Shown here: positions 1-5,868 of the stretch, one piece after another
How positions within the stretch are numbered: position 1 is the first letter of the stretch
How the letters are laid out: the number at the start of each line of letters is the position of its first letter
Assembly: GCA_937991555.1 (NCBI GenBank)
Contig: CALKHU010000014.1
Coordinates: 1 to 10,104, forward strand
DNA: 10,104 nucleotides
DNA from: an uncultured Caulobacter sp.
GTDB taxonomy: Bacteria; Pseudomonadota; Alphaproteobacteria; Caulobacterales; Caulobacteraceae
Direction: 5' to 3'
Notes under the pieces: generated by a model
The model's database searches: none
Told to the model about the DNA's origin: nothing
Seen by the model: the letters and a program-made list of their open reading frames with translations, nothing else
Translations under genes and position numbers: made by a program

Positions 1-22
1 TGCGGCTCCCGGGCGCGCGCCG

Positions 23-40
23 CCTTGAGCGATATCAAGG
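23..40. promoter_or_regulatory. FNR/FixK-type binding site (candidate)
   Basis: The 18 bases CCTTGAGCGATATCAAGG form two perfect 6-bp arms (CCTTGA and TCAAGG) around a 6-base spacer. The core TTGA-N6-TCAA is the half-site pair of the Crp/Fnr-family oxygen regulators FNR, Anr and FixK (consensus TTGAT-N4-ATCAA), with one departure, G instead of T at position 29. The centre falls at 31.5. A class II activator site is normally centred 41.5 bases before transcription starts, which predicts a start at the A at 73, 38 bases before the PAS gene. The site is seen directly; binding by FixK/FNR is inferred. Confidence 0.6.
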
Positions 41-60
41 CCGGCGCCGGGACGGGCTGG

Positions 61-66
61 TAGCGG
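61..66 (+). promoter_or_regulatory. Possible -10 element of the PAS/ATPase operon
   Basis: TAGCGG lies where a -10 hexamer is expected if the palindrome at 23-40 acts at -41.5 and transcription starts at A73. It keeps only the leading TA of the TATAAT consensus, which is acceptable for an activator-dependent GC-rich promoter but weak on its own. There is no good -35 hexamer in front of it, as expected when an activator occupies that position. The call rests on spacing. Confidence 0.25.
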
Positions 67-110
67 TTTCCGAGTCCGTCGCTCGCGGACGTCGCCTCCT
101 GGGGAACGCC

Positions 111-542
111 ATGAAACGGCCCTTCGCGCCCTCCGCACACCTGACTCCCGACCTCGCCCGGGTCGAGGCCTACTGGAGAAGCCTGCTGCGCGGCTCGGCG
201 CAGATCCCGTTCTGGGACGACTTCGACCCGTCGAAGCTGCCGGACCTGCGCGACCGGCAGTTCCTGGTCGGCGTCTATGCGCGGCCCGAGCGCTACCGGT
301 TCGACCTCGTCGGCGGCGCCCTGACCAAGGCCTCGGGCCACGAGCTGGAAGGCCTGTTCGCCGACGAGACGCCGCCCGCCTGGCCGTTCGAGTACCTCAT
401 CGCCCAGTGCGCGGCCACGACCGAAGCCGGCGCGCCGACGCTGCATCGCGCCGAAGGGGACCGGCCCTACAGCCGCCTGATCCTGCCCATGTGGGGCGAC
501 GGCCGGCTGAGCATGCTGGCGGGCGTGATCGAGCCCGGCTGA
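111..542 (+). CDS. Stand-alone PAS-domain protein (PAS_5-like)
   Basis: This 143-residue soluble protein resembles the PAS_5 family of short alphaproteobacterial PAS proteins. Telling stretches are YWRSLLRG (21-28), the DFDP..LPDL segment (37-46), RFDLVGGAL (63-71) followed by the GHELEG turn (76-81), and a final strand pair YSRLILPMW...LSMLAG (120-138). The PAS fold fills the whole chain: there is no kinase, cyclase, GGDEF or DNA-binding part and no membrane segment, so it would have to act through a partner. ATG 111 is preceded by GGGGA with 5-base spacing. It is the first gene after a FixK-like palindrome and is followed closely by a P-type ATPase, suggesting co-expression. The family is fairly secure; ligand and partner are unknown. 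Confidence 0.8.
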   Translation: MKRPFAPSAHLTPDLARVEAYWRSLLRGSAQIPFWDDFDPSKLPDLRDRQFLVGVYARPERYRFDLVGGALTKASGHELEGLFADETPPAWPFEYLIAQCAATTEAGAPTLHRAEGDRPYSRLILPMWGDGRLSMLAGVIEPG

Positions 543-592
543 TGTCCGCGGCACGTCCCGGGGCCATCGCCCGCAGGGTCGGCGGGGCATGA
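542..592 (+). CDS. Possible 16-codon coupling ORF
   Basis: An ATG at 542 shares its A with the TGA stop of the PAS gene (TGATG). The frame runs 16 codons (starting MSAARPGAIARR) and its TGA at 590-592 overlaps the ATPase start as ATGA. It therefore fills the 46-base gap between the two genes exactly, with a stop/start overlap at each end. This could let ribosomes carry on from the PAS gene to the ATPase (translational coupling). The peptide is basic and resembles nothing I know; no clear Shine-Dalgarno precedes it. In GC-rich DNA such short frames arise by chance, so it may not be a gene. Confidence 0.25.
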   Translation: MSAARPGAIARRVGGA

Positions 593-3234
593 CACCGCCG
601 GCCTGGCACGCGCTTGAGGCCGGCGAGGCGCTGGCGAGGCTGCGGACGTCCTCTCAGGGCCTGACCGAGGCGGAGGCCGCCACGCGCCTGCTGGCGCACG
701 GGCCCAATCGCCTGCCCGAGGCGCGGCGGCTGTCGCCGGCGATGGTGTTCCTGCGCCAGTTCAGGAGCCCGCTGATCTACGTCCTGCTGGGCGCCTGCCT
801 GATCTCGGCGGTCCTGCGCGCCTGGGACGACGCTGTCTTCATCCTCGCCGTCGTGCTGATCGACGCCGGCCTCGGCGCCTGGCAGGAATGGCGCGCCGAG
901 ACCGGCGCGGCGGCGCTGCGCAAGATCCTGCGGTTGAGGCCGACCGTCCTGCGCGACGGGGTCCGCCGGACGGTGGACGTCGACGCCCTCGTGCCGGGCG
1001 ACATCGTGCTGCTGGAATCGGGCGCCGCCGCGCCGGCCGACCTCAGGCTCCTCAGCGTCCACGCCCTTCGGGTCGACGAGTCATTGCTGACCGGCGAGTC
1101 GGAAGCCATCGACAAGCGCGTCGAGGCGGTGGCGGCCGATACGCCGCTGGCGGACCGCGGGGACATGGTCCTGGCCGGGACCCTTGTGCTGGCGGGGCGC
1201 GGGGCCGGGGTGGTCTGCGCCACCGGCGCCGGGACAGAGCTCGGCAAGGTCGCCCGCGGCCTCGCCGGCGCCGACGCGCCGCCGCCGCTGCTGCTTCGGC
1301 TTCGCGGCCTCTCGCGCCGGATCGCGGCGGCCACGGGGGTGGTCGTCGTGGTCATCGGGCTGGGCCTCTTCGCGCGCGGCGGCGAGGCGGCCGAGGTGCT
1401 GTCGATGACCATCGCCCTCGCGGTGTCGGCCATCCCGGAGGGCCTGCCGGTCGCGGTCACCGTCGCCCTGGCCATCGCCTCGGCCCGGATGGCGCGGCGA
1501 CAGGTGATCGTGCGACGGCTGCCGGCCGTCGAGGGCCTCGGCTCCTGCACCCTGATCGCCAGCGACAAGACCGGCACCCTCACCGAGAACCGGTTGACCG
1601 TTCAGCGGCTGGCGCTGCCGGATGGCTCGGCGGTCGATGTCGGGGGTCGGGGGCTGGCGCTGGAGGGCGCGCTCGACCCCGAACCGACCCCCGCGCGGCT
1701 GGCGGCGCTGCGCCGGCTGGCGGCGGCCGGCGCCCTCGCCAACGAGGCGCACCTGCGGCAGGGCGAGGACGGCGCGGTCGAGGCGGGCGGCGACACGGTC
1801 GACGTGGCCTTCCTGGTCCTGGCGGCCAAGCTCGGGCTGGATCGCGACGTCCCGGGCGCGCGGCCTCGCGACGGCCTGCTGCCCTACGAACCCCGCTTCG
1901 GTTTCTCGGCCTCGCTCGACGACGGCCGCATCACGGTCAAGGGCGCGCCGGAGCGGGTGCTGGCGATGTGCGAGGGCGTCGATGACGCCGTGGCGGCGGA
2001 GACCGTGCGGCGGCTGGCGTGCGACGGCTACCGCGTGATCGCGCTCGCCGAGGGTGCGGCGTCGGAGCCCGGGCGGCTCGAGGGGCGACATCTTCGCGGT
2101 CTCACGCTGCTGGGCTTCGCGGGCCTCATCGATCCCGTCCGGCCTGAAGCGCCGGAAGCGGTCGCCCGCTGCCGCGCCGCCGGCGTGGACGTGCGGATGG
2201 TGACCGGCGACCATCCCGACACGGCCCTGGCCATCGCCCGCCGCATCTGGCCGGACGGACGGGTCGATGACGTCGTCACCGGGGCCGAGCTCGCCGCCCT
2301 GTCGGGCGAGGCGCTGCAGCGCCGGATCCGGGAGGCCGAGGTGTTCGCCCGCGTCGAGCCGGGCCAGAAGACGCAGATCGTCCAGGCGCTGCAGGCCGCC
2401 GGCCACTTCGTGGCCGTGACGGGCGACGGCGTGAACGACGCCCCGGCCCTGAGGGCGGCCAACATCGGCGTGGCCATGGGGGCGGGCGGCACCGACGTGG
2501 CCCGGGCGGCGGCGGAGCTGGTCATCGCCGACGACAACTTCGCCTCGATCGTCGCCGGCGTGGAGGAGGGGCGGACCGCCTACGCCAACATCCGCAAGAT
2601 CGTCTGGCTGCTGATCAGTACCGCCGTCGCCGAGGTCCTGCTGTTCGCGCTCGCCCTCCTCACCGGCCTGCCGATGCCGCTGACGACGGTGCAGATCCTG
2701 TGGCTCAACCTCGTCCACGAGGGCATCCAGGACGTGGCCCTGGCGATGGAAGGCAAGGAGCCGGACGTCATGGCGCGGCCGCCGCGGCCGCCGGGACAGT
2801 CGATCTTCGACCGCCGGATGATCGAGCAATGCCTGCTGACCGGCGCCTGGCTGGGCGTGGCCTCCTTCCTCGTGTTCGCCTGGCTGATCGGGGAGGGCGG
2901 GCGAGGTCTCGACGCGGCGCGCAACCTGACGCTGCTGTTCCTGATCCTGTTCGACAACGTCCATGTGCTCAACTGCCGGTCCGAGACGCGGTCGGCGCTG
3001 CGCATTCCGCTGCGCGCCAACCCGGTGCTGCTGACGGCGGTCGTCGGGGCGCCGCTCGTGCATCTGCTGGCGATGAATCTGCCGGGGCTGAGCGACGTGC
3101 TCGGAATAGCGCCCGTGGCCGTGGCGGACTGGGTCTGGCTCGGCGCGCTGGCCGCGACGGCCCTGCTGGTGGGCGAGGCCTACAAGGCGTTCAGGGCCCG
3201 CCCGCGGGCGGTCGGCGCGATCCACGGAGGCTGA
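589..3234 (+). CDS. P-type cation-transporting ATPase (type II, SERCA-like)
   Basis: This 881-residue membrane pump drives cation transport by ATP hydrolysis. All P-type landmarks are present: actuator-loop TGES (168-171), the phosphorylated aspartate D326 in DKTGTLTEN, KGAPE of the nucleotide-binding domain (451-455), TGD (539-541) and TGDGVNDAP (611-619). PEGLP in helix 4 (283-287) marks type II pumps (Ca2+, Na+/K+ or Mn2+-like) rather than heavy-metal CPx pumps; there is no metal-binding N-terminal domain. About ten membrane helices are expected (for example near 60-100, 245-295, 671-717 and 820-875). Aligned by eye with SERCA, helix 4 and 5 glutamates are kept (E284, E682), but N768 becomes A679, T799/D800 become H710/E711 and E908 becomes D789, so the ion cannot be named. 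ATG 589 follows AGGG by about 10 bases and begins at the usual N-terminal domain. It sits between a PAS protein and an HdeD-like protein, probably one transcript. Confidence 0.95.
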   Translation: MTPPAWHALEAGEALARLRTSSQGLTEAEAATRLLAHGPNRLPEARRLSPAMVFLRQFRSPLIYVLLGACLISAVLRAWDDAVFILAVVLIDAGLGAWQEWRAETGAAALRKILRLRPTVLRDGVRRTVDVDALVPGDIVLLESGAAAPADLRLLSVHALRVDESLLTGESEAIDKRVEAVAADTPLADRGDMVLAGTLVLAGRGAGVVCATGAGTELGKVARGLAGADAPPPLLLRLRGLSRRIAAATGVVVVVIGLGLFARGGEAAEVLSMTIALAVSAIPEGLPVAVTVALAIASARMARRQVIVRRLPAVEGLGSCTLIASDKTGTLTENRLTVQRLALPDGSAVDVGGRGLALEGALDPEPTPARLAALRRLAAAGALANEAHLRQGEDGAVEAGGDTVDVAFLVLAAKLGLDRDVPGARPRDGLLPYEPRFGFSASLDDGRITVKGAPERVLAMCEGVDDAVAAETVRRLACDGYRVIALAEGAASEPGRLEGRHLRGLTLLGFAGLIDPVRPEAPEAVARCRAAGVDVRMVTGDHPDTALAIARRIWPDGRVDDVVTGAELAALSGEALQRRIREAEVFARVEPGQKTQIVQALQAAGHFVAVTGDGVNDAPALRAANIGVAMGAGGTDVARAAAELVIADDNFASIVAGVEEGRTAYANIRKIVWLLISTAVAEVLLFALALLTGLPMPLTTVQILWLNLVHEGIQDVALAMEGKEPDVMARPPRPPGQSIFDRRMIEQCLLTGAWLGVASFLVFAWLIGEGGRGLDAARNLTLLFLILFDNVHVLNCRSETRSALRIPLRANPVLLTAVVGAPLVHLLAMNLPGLSDVLGIAPVAVADWVWLGALAATALLVGEAYKAFRARPRAVGAIHGG

Positions 3235-3235
3235 C

Positions 3236-3820
3236 ATGACCCGCAGACAGGACGACCCCGAGGCCGGGACGACGCCGACCTTCTTCGGCGGCCGCGAGCC
3301 GGTGCTGTTCTGGGCAGGCTGCCTGGTGGCCGTGATCGGGGTCGCCGCGATGGTCGCGCCCGCCGTCTCGCCGGTCGTCATCGGCGCGGCGGCCGGCTGG
3401 GTGCTCTGGCTGGCCGGGGTGGTGCTGTTCGTCGTCGCCCTGCTGACCCGCGGGGCGGGCAGCCTCTTCGGCGCCCTGGCGGCGAGCCTGATCGCCATCT
3501 CGTCGGGCGCCTACCTGTTCTTCCACCCCTCGGCGGGCGCGGTGGCGGTGACCGTTCTGGTCACGGCGGTGTTCATCGCCGACGGGGCGGCGCAGCTGGT
3601 GCTCGCCCTCGACCTCAGGCCCGGACGGGCGTGGCGCTGGGTGCTGGCCTCGGCCGTCGCCAGCATGCTCGCCGCCGTCCTGGTGGCGGCCGGGCTGCCC
3701 GGCCAGTCGAGCCTGGCGCTCGGCGTGCTGATGGGGCTCGCCCTGATCACCAGCGGCCTCGGCCTGATGGCCATGGGCGCGCCGCCGACGCGGCGTGCGG
3801 ACGCGGCGACCGGCCGCTGA
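3236..3820 (+). CDS. HdeD/DUF308-family six-helix membrane protein
   Basis: This 194-residue protein is almost entirely hydrophobic, with six likely membrane helices at roughly 25-43, 46-70, 77-96, 101-125, 133-153 and 158-180. They are arranged as repeating helical pairs, as in the HdeD/DUF308 family (named for an Escherichia coli acid-resistance membrane protein). Characteristic features are the short loops, FFHPSAG before the fourth helix (95-101), and a WRWVLA stretch at the fifth (133-138). Biochemical function is not established for the family outside stress tolerance. A strong GGAGG with 5-base spacing precedes ATG 3236, one base after the ATPase stop, so the two are surely co-transcribed and probably translationally linked. 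The short tails (about 24 and 14 residues) carry no recognisable domain. A role supporting the pump or protecting the membrane under the same stress is inference. Confidence 0.85.
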   Translation: MTRRQDDPEAGTTPTFFGGREPVLFWAGCLVAVIGVAAMVAPAVSPVVIGAAAGWVLWLAGVVLFVVALLTRGAGSLFGALAASLIAISSGAYLFFHPSAGAVAVTVLVTAVFIADGAAQLVLALDLRPGRAWRWVLASAVASMLAAVLVAAGLPGQSSLALGVLMGLALITSGLGLMAMGAPPTRRADAATGR

Positions 3821-3829
3821 CGCCTCCGC

Positions 3830-3844
3830 CTCCGCTATGCGGAG
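3830..3844. terminator. Small hairpin between convergent genes, weak terminator candidate
   Basis: CTCCGC (3830-3835) and GCGGAG (3839-3844) can pair as a 6-bp GC-rich stem with a TAT loop. It lies between the convergent HdeD-like and MFS genes and covers the MFS stop codon (TAG, read leftward from 3837). Neither strand has a run of T after the stem, so if it ends transcription it is a poor intrinsic terminator. Only 14 bases separate the two stop codons. Confidence 0.3.
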
Positions 3845-5208
3845 ACTGTTCTCGCCGCCGCGCCGCGCATCAGGCTCGCGACGCCGGCGACGCCCGCCAG
3901 CCCGGCGCCGAGGAGGAAGCCGGCGGTCACCGCCGACTCCAGCGGCGCCCGGCCCAGCAGAAGGGCCATGGCCAGCGTGCCGAGCGTCTGTCCGGACACG
4001 CGGGCGGTGCCCTGCAGGCCGCCTGCGGCGCCGCTGCGCTCGGGCGGCGCGGCCAGGAACAGGTTGCGGTTGTTGGGCGACTGGAACAGGCCGAAGCCCG
4101 CGCCGCACAGGGCGATGAACGGAACCAGGGCGGCCGGCGCCTCGGTCTCAACGGGCCACAGGCCGCAGCCGGCCAGACCGGCGGCCAGGGCGACGGCCCC
4201 CAGGACGCAGAGCCGGTCGGTCGAGACCCGGTCGGACAGCCGTCCGGAGGCCAGGGCGGCGACCGCGACGCCCAGCGGCCAGGCGGTGATGCACAGTCCC
4301 GCCTCCAGCGGCGATAGCTGCAGCCGCGACTGCAGCAGGAAGGGCAGGGCGACGAGCCCGGCGGACTGGGCGGTGAAGCAGCTGACGGACGCGAGGACCG
4401 ACAGGCGGAACGGTGGCGCGCGTAGCAGGTCGAGCGGGATCAGCGGCGTCGCCTTCGGCGCTTCCCGCCGCACCAGCAGACCCAGGGCGATCACGGCCGG
4501 CGCCAGCAGCAGGGCGGCGCGGCCGACGTCCTTGCCCGCCGACTGGAGCGCCAGGATCAGCAGCCCGAAGGCGGCTCCGTTCAGGCCCATGGCGGTCAGG
4601 TCGAGCGGCGCGGCCCGGCGCGGGGTCGCCGGCAGGGCGAGGCCTGAAAACGTCGCCAGCGCGGCCAGCGGCAGGCCCAGCACGAACAGGCCGCGCCAGC
4701 CGGCGATCGCCAGCGCCACGGCCCCGAGGCTGGGGGCGGCGGCCGAGGCGAGGGCGACCGTCAGCGCGTTCCAGCCGATCGCCGTCCCCAGCCGGTCCGC
4801 CGGCATGGCGAAGCGCAGCAGGGCGACACCCAGCGCCATGATTCCGGCCCCGCCGAGACCCTGCGCGAACCGGGCGGCCAGCAGCCAGGGCAGCGACGGG
4901 GCCAGGGCGGCGCAGGCCGCGGCAGCGGCGAACAGGCCGATGCTCATCCGGAACACTCGCCGGGCGCCAAACCGCTCGCCCGCCGCGCCCAGCGGCAACA
5001 GGCCGATGACGAGGCCCGCCTGGTAGGCGGTGACCACGCTGACGACCGTGTCGGGCGTGACGCCGAAGGCCCGCGAGAGGCTCGGCAGCGCCATGGTGGT
5101 CATGCCGGCGTCGAGCACCGCCATGGCCATGGCCGCCAGAACGGTCGCGACCGCGGCGGCTCGCCGCGCGCCGGTCAGCGGCGCCGGGGACGCGGCCGGA
5201 CCGGTCAC
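3835..5208 (-). CDS. MFS transporter, DHA2-type (probably 14 helices)
   Basis: This 457-residue inner-membrane protein is a proton-driven major facilitator. Helix 1 holds VLDAGMTTMALP (31-42, D33), the motif D1 typical of drug/H+ antiporters. Motif A is GERFGARRVF (77-86) between helices 2 and 3. RFAQGLGGAG (113-122, R113) is the motif B region, and GWRGLFVLGLP (170-180) ends the first half. Two extra hydrophobic segments after about residue 200, then PLIPLDLLRAPPFR, are typical of the 14-helix DHA2 (EmrB/QacA) class. The start is GTG at 5208, overlapping the cupin stop as GTGA, so translation is probably coupled. With a cupin enzyme upstream and a divergent LysR regulator, it may export a compound handled by the enzyme or sensed by the regulator. 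There is no adjacent membrane-fusion protein, so multidrug export through a tripartite pump is not indicated. Substrate unknown. Confidence 0.92.
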   Translation of the reverse strand: MTGPAASPAPLTGARRAAAVATVLAAMAMAVLDAGMTTMALPSLSRAFGVTPDTVVSVVTAYQAGLVIGLLPLGAAGERFGARRVFRMSIGLFAAAAACAALAPSLPWLLAARFAQGLGGAGIMALGVALLRFAMPADRLGTAIGWNALTVALASAAAPSLGAVALAIAGWRGLFVLGLPLAALATFSGLALPATPRRAAPLDLTAMGLNGAAFGLLILALQSAGKDVGRAALLLAPAVIALGLLVRREAPKATPLIPLDLLRAPPFRLSVLASVSCFTAQSAGLVALPFLLQSRLQLSPLEAGLCITAWPLGVAVAALASGRLSDRVSTDRLCVLGAVALAAGLAGCGLWPVETEAPAALVPFIALCGAGFGLFQSPNNRNLFLAAPPERSGAAGGLQGTARVSGQTLGTLAMALLLGRAPLESAVTAGFLLGAGLAGVAGVASLMRGAAARTVSA

Positions 5209-5747
5209 GCCGACGCCGGCGTCCAGACGCCGTCCCGCTCGGCATAGCGGGTCAGCCGGCGCTCGACGCGGTCCTCGATCCGCAGGTCGCGCTCGGTGAA
5301 CCGGAACAGCAGGGCGCTGCCGCTGAGGCAGCGGGTGTCGTGGATGTCGCCGGGCAGGTAGGCCATGGCCTGGCCGGGACGCAGGACCGTGGTGTCCCGC
5401 TGGACCAGGCGCACGCCGCCGTCCGCGTCCTCGATCCGGCCGTAGGTGCGCATCTCGATCTCGCCGCTCTGCAGCGCGTAGACGACCCAGGCGCGGCCAT
5501 GGTCGTGGGGCGGGCGGAACAGCCCCGCGTTCTCGGTGTGGGCCATGAGCATGAACCCGTGGTCGGGATCGCGGTGCAGCTCGCGGTTGGCGGGGGCCTT
5601 CTCGTGCAGGTCCGCCAGCCAGGCCTCATCAGGCGAGGCGGCCGCCAGCGCCATCAGCCGCTCGCGGCAGCCGGCGACCAGGTCGGTGGTGAGCGGCCCC
5701 CAGATCGACCGGATCCCGGCCGTGAACGTCGCGAGCGCGTCTGACAT
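5205..5747 (-). CDS. Cupin-fold putative metal-dependent enzyme (cysteine dioxygenase-like)
   Basis: This 180-residue cytosolic protein belongs to the double-stranded beta-helix metalloenzymes. HDH (81-83), GE (95-96) and H136 in PGDIHDT give a three-histidine iron site like that of cysteine dioxygenase, where two histidines lie in an HxH and the third comes some 50 residues later. The sheet runs from about 65 to 152 (FMLMAHTENAG, AWVVYALQSGE, LRPGQAMAYLPGD, SALLFRF), with a helical N-terminus. A thiol or other small-molecule dioxygenase is one possibility; a cofactor-free sensor or isomerase cannot be excluded. I chose ATG 5747 because GGAG stands 9 bases and GAGG 2 bases before it. The in-frame ATG at 5762 would add five residues but has no Shine-Dalgarno. 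It is first in a two-gene leftward unit, overlaps the MFS start, and faces a LysR gene likely to control it. Confidence 0.8.
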   Translation of the reverse strand: MSDALATFTAGIRSIWGPLTTDLVAGCRERLMALAAASPDEAWLADLHEKAPANRELHRDPDHGFMLMAHTENAGLFRPPHDHGRAWVVYALQSGEIEMRTYGRIEDADGGVRLVQRDTTVLRPGQAMAYLPGDIHDTRCLSGSALLFRFTERDLRIEDRVERRLTRYAERDGVWTPASA

Positions 5748-5868
5748 CGCCTCTGTCTCCATGTTGACGGCCGGACGCTACGGGCCGCTGATACATGGCG
5801 GAAGGCGCAGCATTTGCAGTATACCGTTGCGTTCAACGCCCTATATGCGTGGTTGCCGGGAGACCGCC
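5748..5868. promoter_or_regulatory. Divergent promoter region, cupin/MFS versus LysR
   Basis: This 121-base spacer separates the leftward cupin start from the rightward LysR start and is visibly richer in A and T at 5790-5847 than its surroundings. Leftward, TATACT (complement of 5818-5823) is a good -10 match, but no clear -35 lies at the right distance. Rightward, TATATG (5842-5847) is possible but close to the start codon. CGTTG and CAACG (5825-5838) form a 5-bp dyad around four bases and could be part of a LysR operator; no full T-N11-A box was evident. The region is clearly regulatory by position, while the individual elements are uncertain. Confidence 0.5.

Noticed and set aside
74..90. 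GTCCG/CGGAC hairpin in the leader of the PAS gene, considered as a riboswitch or attenuator
   Set aside because: It is a five-base-pair stem with a seven-base loop and no further conserved structure, expected by chance in DNA this GC-rich.
1081..3498. Open frame of about 805 codons on the minus strand opposite the P-type ATPase
   Set aside because: The composition (Arg, Gly, His, Gln and Pro-rich, no fold or motif) is what the complement of a GC-rich coding gene gives. The plus-strand ATPase has every expected motif across the same bases.
5764..5796. TTGACG followed by GATACA-like bases as a promoter for the LysR gene
   Set aside because: The spacer is 19-20 bases, too long, and transcription would start well before the AT-rich core. 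I do not list it as a promoter.
5536..5868. Upstream extension of the LysR frame into the cupin gene
   Set aside because: The frame stays open to 5536, but the added sequence is antisense to the cupin. The winged-helix domain starts right after GTG 5869, which has GGGAG at the correct distance.
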